Shown here piece after piece: positions 54,501-64,000 of a DNA stretch of 64,000 bases. The stretch's first letter is position 1. The number at the start of each line of letters is the position of its first letter. The stretch spans positions 3,702,774 to 3,766,773 of the forward strand of contig JABBOT010000029.1 in the NCBI GenBank assembly GCA_016165875.1. Direction: 5' to 3'. This DNA comes from Acanthopleura granulata (taxonomy: Eukaryota; Mollusca; Polyplacophora; Chitonida; Chitonidae). The notes beneath the pieces were generated by a model. It was not told where the DNA came from and made no database searches. It saw nothing but the letters and a program-made list of their open reading frames with translations. A program made the position numbers and the translations under genes.

Positions 54501-57500
54501 TTGAGGTAGAGTATCTCACCTCAAAATTGTATCTCACCTGGGAAGTGTAGTGTGTATCTCACTTGGGAATGTATCTTGAGGGAGTGTGTCTTACCTGGGA
54601 AGTATAGTGGGTACCTCACCTGGGAAGTGTATGTTGATGAAGTATATTTCACCATGGACATGTATCTCACCTAGGCACCATGTTGAGGGAGCATATCTCA
54701 GTGTGGACAGTGTGGTGTGCATCTCAAGTGGGAAGCATATGTTGGTGAGAGTGTATTTCACCTGGGAAGTGTAGTGTGTGTCTCACCTGGGAAGTGTAGT
54801 GTGTATCTCACCTTGGAAGTGTATGTGGAGGGAGTGTATCTCACCTGGGAAGTGTAGTGTGTATCTCACCTGGGAAGTGTATGTTGCGGGACTGTCTCCC
54901 ACCTTGGAATTGTATCTCACCTGGGAAGAGTATGTTGAGGGTGTGTATCTCACCTGGGAAGTGTCATGTGTATCTCATCTAGTAAGTGTCTATTGAGGAA
55001 GCGTATCTCACCTGGGAAACATGTGTTGAGGAAGTGTATCCCACCTGGAAAGTGTATGTTGACAAAGTGTATCTCACCTGGGAAGTGTTGTGTATATCTC
55101 ACGTAGTAAGTGTTTGTTGAGGAAGAGTATCTCACCTGGGAATTTTAGTGTGTCTCATTTGTATTGTAGTGTATATGTTGAGGAAGTGTATCTCATCTAG
55201 GAAGTGTATGTTGAAAGAGTGTCTCTCACCTGGGAAGTGTACATTGAAGGAGTGTATCACATCAGACACTCTATCCACCTCCTCACCCAGCCTCTCTCTG
55301 TCCTCATTTGCCAGTCCTGTCCCCTTCAGGTGGACACTCACCAAAACACAGTCCACACTCCCTAACTGTAGATGGTAACAACAGTACTATCAGCATAAGG
55401 TATCGCCTTCAGGAGGACATTCACCAAAACACAGTTCCCATTCCCTAACTGTACATGGTAACAACAGTACTATCAGCATAAGGTATCGCCTTCAGGAGGA
55501 CACTCACCAAAACACAGTTCCCACTCCCTAACTGTAAATGGTAACAACAGTACTATCAGCATAAGGTATCGCCTTCAGGAGGACATTCACCAAAACACAG
55601 TTCCCACTCCCTAACTGTAGATGGTAACAACAGTACTATCAGCATAAGGTATCACCTTCAGGTGGACGCTCACCAAAACACAGTTCACACTCCCTAACTG
55701 TACATGGTAACAACATCGGCATTAGGTTTAGCTACAAAACTACGACAAATGTGTATAAGGCTATGTGAACCATCTGCTGGATCTGCCTAGAAGGAACAGT
55801 CAAATATACAAGAATTGAGATGGTGAGAACAATGATGGTGTGACTTTGGTTTTGAAAACAACGAAGTAAACTATTTCACAACAGAATTCACGTTTCTGAA
55901 CAATGTGGGAGACAGTTTCATTTTTCATTTTATTTTTATGTTAACATGCTCGAATCGTGTAATTGGTGACCAAATGTAAGCCTACAATAACTATCACACT
56001 CACTGACCTCCAAAAGAAAGGAAAGGTTAGACCTTGTGACAGGTAGTACTGTCACTTCCATGTGTCAAAACTTCAATAACCTTTCAAAAATGTGTGAATA
56101 TTTCCACCTGAATCTCACCTTAAACACCCCGACAAATGGTTTTCTGGTAAAAGCTCTCCATCCGTTATCCATCCCATCCAGTAAGGCAGAGCTGATCAGT
56201 GAAATTTTCTGAGACTTATCGTATAAAAACCCATTATATTCTGTAGACTGTAACACAAAAAATATATCATGTTTATTTTTTACTTGACTAGTGTTATATA
56301 CTGTACTCAAGAATATTTCACTCATCAAAAAATACATTGTATTAACCAGACTGCAACACGAAAACCAGAACAAAACACATTAGCTCACCAAATTGTTAAA
56401 TAGCTGAGAGGGTGGCCTACATGGCCGAGAAGGCTAGCATCCTTGACTCTCACCAATGCGGTGGCTGTAAGTTGAAGTCCTGCTTATGATGGCTTCCTCT
56501 CCGGTCATACCTGGGTAGGTCCACCAGCAACCTGCAGATGGTCACGGGTTTCCCCCAGGTTCTGCCCGGTTTCCCCCCTTTCCCACTATACTGCTGGTGG
56601 TCGTTGTATAAGTGAATATTCTTGAGTATGGTGTAAAGCACCAATCAAACAAATAAACAAATAACTGCTGAGATATGAACGTGAAAGAACACAAGTGCCT
56701 TCCGATCAGGGGAGATAATAACCAATGATCAAGGGAGATAACTTTTACCACCAGACATCCACCAGATGTACATCCACCAGAAATACTGTTTAAACAGCAA
56801 TTCATGTGTCACTGACACACAAATTTCTTTATTCTTTGACTCCAGAAATGTGAATACAGTATCTTTAATACATATTTCAGGTTTATGAGTTATTCTCAAG
56901 TTTCTTAAATACACCATAACCACTCAAATTCCTACTGTGTTCACCCAGGTAAATAATCGAATTTTTGCCTACAGATATCTGATCAAATATTCTCTAGTCA
57001 AAAGGATATGGTCTCATGTTTTACTCTCACTGACTCTACATTTTGTGACAGTTAATTCTCTAAAATGAGAAAAACCAAGTCTGTTTAACCTGACATTGCC
57101 CCAAGTTTTGTTTGAAATTCGAGCCATCCATGAATGGAGTACCTTTCCTGGCTAATAAATTACCAGTTTGCCCACAAAAAGCCATTCCAAAGGAGAAATG
57201 AACAACAGACCACACAGCTTGGGTCCGAATTACTTCAGGCAGGAAAGGATTTCCACTGGTTTGAAAGCGTTCTTAAAACACTTCAGGGCCCCATTCCCCA
57301 AATGTTTAGTTTATAGGCTAAGTTTACGGGAGACTGCCATGACTGTGTACCTCTTGCCATGGTGGTTACATTGAATTTCGCCCTGATCATCTCGTGAGGA
57401 GAAACCCTCTGTTCCGCATAAACTCCACAGCCCTGGCTGAAGGAATGACATGTTCCAGGGTAATGTCTCTGTGCACGATCACCAAGGGAGCTTACCCTGA

Positions 57501-60291
57501 ACATCCTGCCCGCAGGGTCGGAGGTCACGCAATCCCATGAGCCTCTGTAGCCGCTCCATCGCTTCACACTGGGTAACACTGGGTAGTTGAGTTCATCACA
57601 GATCTAAAAAACACAGGACATGTCTATGTTAATCAAGTTAAGATGTAAATCTACATGTATGTCGTTTACCCAGGGCTCTGCCCCGTTTCCTACTATCATA
57701 ATGCCGGCAGCTGTCGTATAAGTGAAATATTCTTTTGTACGGCGTAAAACACCTGTCAAATAAATAAATACGTGTATGCCTATTTAAAGAGATTTTACCA
57801 GAGAAACTTTAAATCGAGACTTCTATACGACTAGAATTCATAACGTACCTTAGCATGCCTTAGGCTTACATATAAGTAAATGTAGACAAATCAGGCTGAA
57901 AAATCATGGTTTCTGAATTTTTCTGCGACATGCATAATCTCATAAATATTCAATTTTGGGTCAGCCCATTTTCTGAACTCTCACCCACGAAAATGAACAT
58001 GACGACATGTCACTATTGTTGCAAATCCGTCAACCACATGACGCAAATATTGCTTTCCCTGAGAACAGAATGAAATGCAAGCGGCTGTTTTGAACGACAG
58101 TTGCCGAAAGGCACAGGTCCATGAAGTTACAGACGGCATTACCAGATCACACATAATTACCATTTGTAGAGCATCTTTATCTGCCAGTTCCTGGAAGGCC
58201 ACCACACTCAACCTGAACAATACACAATGATATACAAATACATGTACATGAAGAGACAACAGGCTCAGTCTGCTCTAAATTATAGTTCAATTACAAAAAC
58301 AAGCATCACCTCGATAACTTTACACCCTAACATTTCTCTGTGAAAGAGCAGTGTTTAGAACGACTAATGCAACTTTTCAATTTGACTTTAAGAGACAGAG
58401 CTACACTCGTGGGGTTGCTGCTGGCTAACATCGGGGTTTCAGAAAACCCTTCTACATGTATTTGTCGAAACAATAAGCAGTATACAAGGAAGTTTTTCAT
58501 CAGAACAGAACAGACTTTTGTCACAGGAATATTTCCTGGCTTACTCACGCGTCAAAAAAGTGGACAAACCATACATACACGTCGGTACATTAACACAATT
58601 TGATTTGAAAGGTTTGATTTCTCTCTACAAAACAGAGGCACTCCGAATGAACTGAGAAATTGTGTTGTTGTCATGAGACGTGCTAAAATTGCATCAATTT
58701 ATATTAAAGACTAGGGGCTGATGAACAGTCACTAAAGTTTGAAACGGCTACATGTAACTGCCTTTCTGGTGGACAATGCATGTAATGTGAAATTGTCATT
58801 ATGCGATGCTCGCTTTCGCCGCAAATTGCGTCGAGAATGCGAAAAAGCGGAATTCGCTCCATATTTGCAGGTAACATGAATGAAAATTGTTACAAGGGTA
58901 ATCCTGAAAATCTCTGCACATCTGCATATATGCCGATGTAATGAGAGAACATTACAGAAATGCACATACAGGCGCTCACAGCTTGAACCCTGGTGCTGCT
59001 GTCCCTGACAGCTATATTTTCAAATTGTAACTGTTGCACATGGACCCCACTATTTCCGTCACGTTTCACAAAACAATTGCATTTTCACTTTGTCTTTCAT
59101 ACATCTGAAGCGTACTTACATGTAAATTACCGGTAATATGAATCTGCAGACTCTGTGAAACTGATATTTTGTCATAAAAAAAAAAAGCCCAGTTGCTTAT
59201 TTAGGTGGCAGTGAATACACAAGCTATACACAGGTACATGTATCTAATTCTGATGTAAGCACACTGATTAAGTGTACAGGTAAGTCTCACCCATTCTCCA
59301 GGATGGTCATACAGATCACATCCCTCACACCAGGGTTACTGGCCTTGTCGACACTACACTCCTGAAGGTTCCAGGTCGCCAGACGCAGACACCTGCGGTT
59401 CTGGCACTTGAAATTATATGGTTTAACATCCGGCCGGGATGGCCGTGCCATCAAAGGGCCAAAAATGTCAAACAAGTCATTCTGCGAAGCTGTCAGGTTT
59501 AACATGTCTTTGCTTAACTCAGTTTTACGATGAATACAGTTTGCGTTTGCGTCTCCGGTACCGTTCACGTTGAACACAGGCAAGTTTTTCGACAGATCTC
59601 CGTCAGCATACGGTGACGAGGCCCCTGACGAGGTAGACGAAGCATCAGCGGGATCTGTGAGAGTCAACTGATGTCGGACCGACCCTAACAGCGCTGGGCC
59701 GATCCGCTTAACCTTCTCAAGGTCATCCAGGGACTTAAACGGGCCCTTCTTGTCTCGATAGGACACAATATTCTCTGCGATCACCTGTCCAATGCCCTTC
59801 ACCTTCATTAGCTGGAACACATTGGCCGTGTTGACATTCACCAATCTGGCTTGGTTACCTGCGGCTGTCTTGCGGACTTCTTTCTCGGATGGACTGAGGT
59901 CTAGGTTGCTGTTCTCCACAGAACTGCCCCTAGAGCTACTGGATTTCTTGCTGGACACTGTGATTTCGTCGCGGATTTGGCTCAGTTTGTTGGCTCCCAC
60001 TCCCGACACCAAAGCCAAGTCCTCCACCTTCTTGAACCCGAAGATCCGACGTCGGTAGTTGACAATGTTGTGAGCCGTGAGCCGGTTAACGCCGGGCAGG
60101 GTCATGAGCTCCTCCTCTGTGGCCGTGTTGATGTTGAGCAGATTCGACGACGCGTCTATGTCCTGTGCCATCAGCGACAGGTTGAACGCCGCACTCAGGT
60201 TCCGCCGATGCCCCTTCTCCTTGGGTGTGCTCACATGGTTCTCGTGGAATTCACGCCGATGTGGGGTCCAGCAGCTGTTAACTGCTCCCAT
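51562..60291 (-). CDS. EEPD1: Endonuclease/exonuclease/phosphatase domain protein 1, complete gene
   Basis: Eight exons on minus join in phase: 60291-59291, 58212-58161, 57603-57496, 56247-56119, 55365-55230, 52955-52902, 52490-52350 and 51743-51562 (stop). They total 1803 bp, or 600 residues (human EEPD1 is 569). EEPD1 is known from vertebrates in replication-fork repair and, at the plasma membrane, in cholesterol efflux with ABCA1. The N-terminus MGAVNSC fits N-myristoylation of Gly2 with a nearby Cys for palmitoylation. Two helix-hairpin-helix DNA-binding regions lie at about 50-110 (LLNINTATEEELMTLPGV, DLALVSGVGANKL) and 150-210 (LVNVNTANVFQLMKVKGIG). The nuclease-fold domain runs from about 302 to 580. 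Motif residues seen are Asn308 in ATWNLQ, Glu342 in FQEL, Asp485 and Asn487 in MGDFN, and Asp567-His568 in SDHCP. All introns are GT-AG. Exon 5 is flanked on both sides by tandem copies of its own splice junctions, and intron 5 also holds an inverted-repeat element. Catalytic activity of the family is debated; this copy keeps the residues listed. Confidence 0.95.
52024..52264 (-). mobile_element. SINE family A, near full length, EEPD1 intron 7
   Basis: On the plus strand: TTTATTTATTTGATTGGTGT, TTTACGCTGTACTCAAG, GGCGGCCAGCATTATGGTGG, CTAGACTTGATCTCACAGCA, ACCACATTGGTAAGTGGCAT. The same strand as EEPD1, so its tRNA-like promoter reads in the gene direction. It lies about 85 bp downstream of the exon 7 donor. 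Confidence 0.85.
53232..53998. mobile_element. Inverted-repeat DNA element, about 770 bp, EEPD1 intron 5
   Basis: The left end TAAAGCTACGTTCACACTAC is matched by the right end, which in reverse complement reads TAAAGCTACATTCACAATAT. Further inward, AATCAGTCCGGG pairs loosely with AAACGACCCGGG. The interior is AT-rich and has no transposase-like frame. No clear target duplication was seen. Confidence 0.55.
54335..55229 (-). repeat. Array of decoy copies of the EEPD1 exon 5 donor
   Basis: Directly downstream of exon 5, about twenty units of 25-60 bp repeat the junction. In the gene direction the true junction reads ATGTACACTTCCCAG then GTGAGAG. Units read ATACACTTCCCAG then GTGAGATACAC. Around a dozen keep the intact CAG|GTGAG donor core (seen on plus as CTCACCTGGGAAG, for example near 54617, 54784, 54841, 54916, 54949, 55007, 55075 and 55132). 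Units far from the exon are more decayed. Confidence 0.9.
55366..55725 (-). repeat. Array of decoy copies of the EEPD1 exon 5 acceptor
   Basis: Upstream of exon 5 (higher coordinates), four units of exactly 83 bp repeat the acceptor and the first 43 bases of the exon. Aligned on CCTTCAGG, the true exon site is at 55323 and the copies at 55406, 55489, 55572 and 55655. In the gene direction each copy has TTACCATNTACAG and then TTAGGGAGTG, with the exon copy breaking off at CCTGAAGG. The outermost copy matches the exon best at some positions. Confidence 0.95.
56278..56330 (-). mobile_element. SINE family A tail fragment, EEPD1 intron 3
   Basis: Contains TTGACTAGTGTTATATACTG then TACTCAAGAATATTTCACTC, the reverse of the family A tail. 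It begins about 30 bp upstream of the exon 4 acceptor. Confidence 0.55.
56405..56668 (+). mobile_element. SINE family A, full length, EEPD1 intron 3
   Basis: Head with box A-like GGCCGAGAAGGCTAGCATCC and box B-like TAAGTTGAAGTCCTGC, body TCCACCAGCAACCTGCAGAT and GGTTCTGCCCGGTTTCCCCC, tail AATATTCTTGAGTATGGTGT then AAAGCACCAATCAAACAAAT. Antisense to EEPD1. Confidence 0.85.
57665..57772 (+). mobile_element. SINE family A, 5'-truncated, EEPD1 intron 2
   Basis: Starts CCCAGGGCTCTGCCCCGTTT and ends with TATTCTTTTGTACGGCGTAA then AACACCTGTCAAATAAATAA. It lies about 60 bp upstream of the exon 3 acceptor, antisense to the gene. Confidence 0.8.
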
Positions 60292-60780
60292 GTTTGTCCT
60301 ACTTCAAGTGAACCATTAATCACAAAGTATCGCCACACTTCATGTTGGCCATTTTATCAGGGGTTACAATGAGAAGGCTGAGTACATCCATCCTTCACCT
60401 GTCTCATGATATCTGGCAGCTGTACACGAAAACACTGGTGCATCATTAAGCCAGCAGCCACACTATCTGCTGAGCTCAGCCTAATGCCCAGGCATCTGAC
60501 AGAAAATACCGAACAACCACTCCAGCCCTGAGAGAGGCTCCTTCTGCCGAAAGCGTGCCGTCTTCACTGAAGGTTACAGAGTTCCTGGACCACTGATTTG
60601 TCTGGCAAACTCACAACCTGGAACGATGACAAGAACGGAAAAGGTGAGAAAAGAATGCAAGATGGCTAGATATCCACACATATGTTTACATCAACAACAC
60701 TATATTACAACAGCGCTGTTACCCAAGCACTCACTAGAGATCTATGGCTCAGTTCAGGTGCACCAGAAAACTTACAAATC
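60292..60780. other. EEPD1 5' flank
   Basis: The promoter and 5' untranslated region of EEPD1 must start here on the minus strand. There is no clear TATA box, and no intron signal was assigned. CpG content is lower than in exon 1 itself, which is relatively GC-rich. Confidence 0.4.
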
Positions 60781-60982
60781 TGGTGTTTTACGCCATACTC
60801 AAGCATATTTCACTTATACAATTAAATGTTGGCCAGAGTTAAGGTGGTAGGAAACCTATTCACGTACGATGGGAGAGTAAGCCAGCATGAGCTGGGCTTG
60901 AATTCACAGCGACCACACCGCTGAGAGGCTCCCGAGTCACTGTGCTATGCTAACACGCTAACCACCCGGCCACGGAGACTCC
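60780..60982 (-). mobile_element. SINE family A, near full length
   Basis: On plus: TGTTTTACGCCATACTCAAG, CATATTTCACTTATACAATT, GAGCTGGGCTTGAATTCACA, CTAACACGCTAACCACCCGG then CCACGGAGAC. In minus orientation box A is GGCCGGGTGGTTAGCGTG and box B is GAATTCAAGCCCAG. Part of the central body is missing. Confidence 0.85.
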
Positions 60983-61326
60983 CCACATACACACAGTGCA
61001 TAGTGTATATCTGGAACCCTACATTGTGATGTACTACATAAGCTTCATTCTAGACATTGTATAAATGCGGAGTACTTTTCTCCCGCTGGCAGTAATGAGA
61101 ACATTGCAGGAAAGCAGCAAAGCAACCAATAAAACATAAAGATGAGACCATTCATTAATGGGTGAAATCTAACAATATGTATTAGAAAGTGCTACATACA
61201 TGTACACAGGAAATGCATTTACGCAGCCAAAAATGATAACAAAGAAAGACTGATCTTAAACCAAAATGCAGCCTGAGAAACAAGGCCTTCTTTACACACA
61301 GTTGTGACCTGACTGGCATTTGACAA

Positions 61327-61580
61327 GAATTTATTTATTTATTTATCTGATTGATGTTTTACACCACATTCAAGTATATATCACTTATACGCTGGCACTA
61401 TGGTAAGAGGAAACAGAGCAGCCCTCGGGGATAACCCGCGACCATCTGTACCCTGCTGGCAGACCTTCCCATGTACAGCCGGAGAGGAGGCCTGTGTGAG
61501 CTGGACTTGACCTCACCGCGATCACATTGGTGAGAGGCATTTGGGCCATTATGCTGCGCTAATCCCCTCGGCTATGTATA
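61327..61580 (-). mobile_element. SINE family A, near full length
   Basis: On plus: TTTATTTATTTATTTATCTG, GATGTTTTACACCACATTCA, GGCAGACCTTCCCATGTACA, GAGCTGGACTTGACCTCACC and GCTGCGCTAATCCCCTCGGC. Same orientation as the copy 350 bp to the left. Confidence 0.85.
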
Positions 61581-62985
61581 AGACGATATGCTTAACAGAT
61601 TGGCTGACCTGACCCTTACAGTTACATATGCATGCACATGTATATATAGGTGCAGGCTGTCTCTGATCTAGGGCATGACCTTGGGCTACAACAAACCTGT
61701 GTCCCCACAGACAATAGCTCTGCGGTGCAGCTGGCCGGTGATACCCAAGTGGCTGTACATGTACATTGGTTTGTACAATGTATCTGTACCTGTGTACTTA
61801 ACTACAACTGAATGAAGACAGTGCCACATACTTCCATTGGGGAGAATATTATACTAAACAGGGTCACAGAGCACTTGAAATTTTAGTACATGTTTAAAAG
61901 CATAATATTAGCTTCTTCATTGAATACAAAAGGCCATACTCGAATGTTTCTTTTGTGCCGTTCACTAAGGAAGGTCTTTAAAGTTTTCTTGATTTCCAGT
62001 GCAATTTGCCTTTGAATGTGTTAAATGCAAAGTTTTCTCTGAAAAAGAAAATATAAATTTCCAACCAACATTAACTTTCCAGGTAGAGTTGTGATAAATT
62101 AAACAAACAACTTTTTTTCATGTTGGCCTCATTACACCTATTCTCTATACACCTATACACTCACTTCTTACATACGTTAAGTGCAATGTGTGAATTAAGA
62201 GAGGCCTCCATGACTTGACAAACTTCATTTTTATGGGTCAAGTTACCCCAGGGTCAGAATGAACCTGTGTTATTAGACATCCCACTTCCTGAGGTGAACT
62301 CCCCTGCTGTATGTAATACAACATTGACACATGCCTATACTGTTTAGGTTATGTAACACTAGGTACCCTAATTCCTCAACCTTTTCGCATATGAAAGAGC
62401 AACTTTTAGTGCGATTTATGCACATTTTAAACTTGATTTTGGACACAAAACTCCATTAGTTGGATTGGCCAGTTTCAGGGCTTCACAAAAAAAAACAATT
62501 TTATCAGCTAACACAGAGTAATGCTTTCAGAATATGCTTGAATAAACACCTTGCAAAAATGTGAAAAAGTTGAAGAATTACAGTAAACTAACCTTGGTCA
62601 AATACATGTACATGTAACTGTAAATCATTAAACACAGACTTCACAGTGGACAATACGTACGTGTCTCTTAATTCAAATTTCCTCCAAAATCAGTGTTCTC
62701 AGAAATGTCAGGTATGTTTTCCTGACTTGTGAGGCAGCTATGGCAGTCTACACCCACTTGTACACTAAACTCTGAAATGTCACACAGGGTGTACACACAT
62801 GTGGTACACCTACGCCGACTCCCACTCACATACATGTACTTGCACTCAGCACACCCCACCCTAATTTTGCATGAAACTAAAGATACAATTCATGTTCTGA
62901 CATCATTCTGTATTTCACACAACTAATTGACACAGCCCTTTTTTTTTACCTCTGCCTTCACATACAAACCACAGGTAAAGTCCAT
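61581..62985. other. Non-coding stretch, no gene seen
   Basis: AT-rich sequence with TACATGTACATG motifs and short open frames only. I see no tandem array or element ends. Confidence 0.5.
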
Positions 62986-62987
62986 GT

Positions 62988-63112
62988 ACTGTATTTATTG
63001 GTATTTTACCCTGCACTTCAGAATATTTCACTTATACGACGATGGTCAGCATTATGACCATCTGCAGGTTGCTGGCAGACCTACCCACGTACAACCAGAC
63101 AAGAAGCCAACC
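62988..63112 (-). mobile_element. SINE family A fragment
   Basis: On plus: TATTTATTGGTATTTTACCC, CAGAATATTTCACTTATACG, ACGATGGTCAGCATTATGAC, CAGGTTGCTGGCAGACCTAC. Part of the body is deleted and the head is missing. Confidence 0.75.
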
Positions 63113-63514
63113 TGATCATGCACTGCAAGAAACTGTTCAGTCAGGATTACTCTCTATGAGCCACACAAGGGGACATCAAGAGACAACAGAGAATAAAGGG
63201 ACACCAAGAAAGGCAGGAGAGGACGTTTGAGAGAAAACACAGAAGGGAACATCTAACGAAAGCAGAGACTTAGAGAAAACACAGAAAGTACATGTAGGCA
63301 TGTAAAATGTATCTGACAACAAACACTGAAGTGACAAAGTTAACAGACATTTGGACGATGCAGGAGGTGTTTACAAAACACATCTGCTACAGACCACTCT
63401 GTCCAGTTGTTATTGGGACATTGTGACACTAGCCCATGTAGAGTATACACCATATATACATGTACAGCTACAATGTATATGTACTGTACAGGGTTCTTGC
63501 TCTTTTGTCCTTGT

Positions 63515-63662
63515 CAAATTCCATGACTTTCTATTACCATTTAAGGACAAATTCCATGACTTTCTATTACCATTTAAGGACAAATTCCATGACTTTCTAT
63601 TACCATTTAAGGACAAATTCCATGACTTTCTATTACCATTTAAGGACAAATTCCATGACTTT
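63515..63662. repeat. 33-bp minisatellite, four to five copies
   Basis: The unit is CAAATTCCATGACTTTCTAT then TACCATTTAAGGA, at 63515, 63548, 63581, 63614 and (partial) 63647. Copies are nearly identical. The unit length is divisible by three and stop-free in some frames, producing repetitive pseudo-peptides on both strands. Confidence 0.95.
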
Positions 63663-64000
63663 TCCAGGGCCTTTATTAGGTTTCATGGACTGAATCCCGA
63701 CACAACTGACACACTGAGATTATGTCACGTTGTTTAACGTCCAATAACGTCAAGTAGGAAACCAGATCTCGTTACAAAAGTTATCCTCCCATCAAATTTC
63801 AACATAAACTTTGGACTACTTGAACATCAGGCACATGCATGAAAGTGGCATTTTCTTCATGACTTGGAAGAATGTATGTATTTATGTTGATGTTCACAGC
63901 ATAACTGAATTTCTCCATCTGACCTCTGAAACAAATCCACAAGTTTTCCAGGCCTGGAGATAGATTTAAAATTCCCCGAGTTTCCAGAATTTTAAAAGAC

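Noticed and set aside
56405..56480. tRNA gene-like box A and box B at SINE heads
   Set aside because: The spacing and folded arms do not give a proper cloverleaf, and the sequence continues into a conserved SINE body and tail.
59792..60372. Plus-strand open frames of 80-131 codons
   Set aside because: They are shadows of the GC-rich first exon of EEPD1 on the opposite strand.
63351..63737. 128-codon plus-strand frame with repeated FHDFLLPFKDK
   Set aside because: The repetitive half is the 33-bp minisatellite and the flanks have no protein-like composition.

Overview
This is a window of animal nuclear DNA, most likely from a lophotrochozoan invertebrate such as a mollusc, brachiopod or annelid. 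The genes are split into many short exons with GT-AG introns. Two families of tRNA-derived SINEs are scattered through the window. Minisatellites, foldback elements and TACATGTACATGTA-like simple sequence are abundant. The recognisable proteins are animal orthologues. The phylum is an inference from repeat style and cannot be fixed from sequence reading alone.

Layout. At 1.7-2.8 kb a plus-strand exon encodes a 356-residue single-pass membrane protein that I do not recognise. From 2.8 to 12.7 kb I see no gene, only simple sequence and SINE fragments. A minus-strand Mpv17-like gene (MPV17L type) lies at 14.9-16.9 kb, with a possible extra terminal exon at 12.8 kb. A two-exon minus-strand gene for a 71-residue protein lies at 17.3-18.5 kb. 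Its start codon is only 219 bp from that of the next, divergent gene. That gene is a complete 16-exon SLC9A8 (NHE8) Na+/H+ exchanger gene on the plus strand, 18.7-36.1 kb. Its exons join in phase into 636 codons, and one intron is an AT-AC (U12-type) intron. A 39-bp minisatellite fills 37.2-39.5 kb. No gene is visible from 39.5 to 51.5 kb, but there are several arrays, including seven near-identical 74-bp units. EEPD1, a complete eight-exon gene of 600 codons on the minus strand, runs from 60.3 down to 51.6 kb and converges on SLC9A8. The last 3.7 kb hold SINEs and a 33-bp repeat.

The most unusual signal is a recurring type of tandem array. In SLC9A8, 28 units of 108 or 110 bp precede exon 10. 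Each unit carries a copy of the splice acceptor and of the first part of exon 10. A second array of about 83-bp units precedes exon 13 and copies its acceptor and its opening codons. A 32-bp array copies the SLC9A8 stop-codon region. In EEPD1, exon 5 has four 83-bp copies of its acceptor junction on one side and about twenty short copies of its donor junction on the other. Tandem amplification has therefore repeatedly captured exon edges, leaving arrays of decoy splice sites beside the true ones in two unrelated genes.

The genes are ordinary cell-biology genes and show no sign of acting in one pathway: an endomembrane Na+/H+ exchanger, an organelle membrane protein of the Mpv17 family, and a membrane-anchored nuclease-fold protein. 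All exon models come from reading splice consensus, phase and similarity by eye, without transcript evidence.
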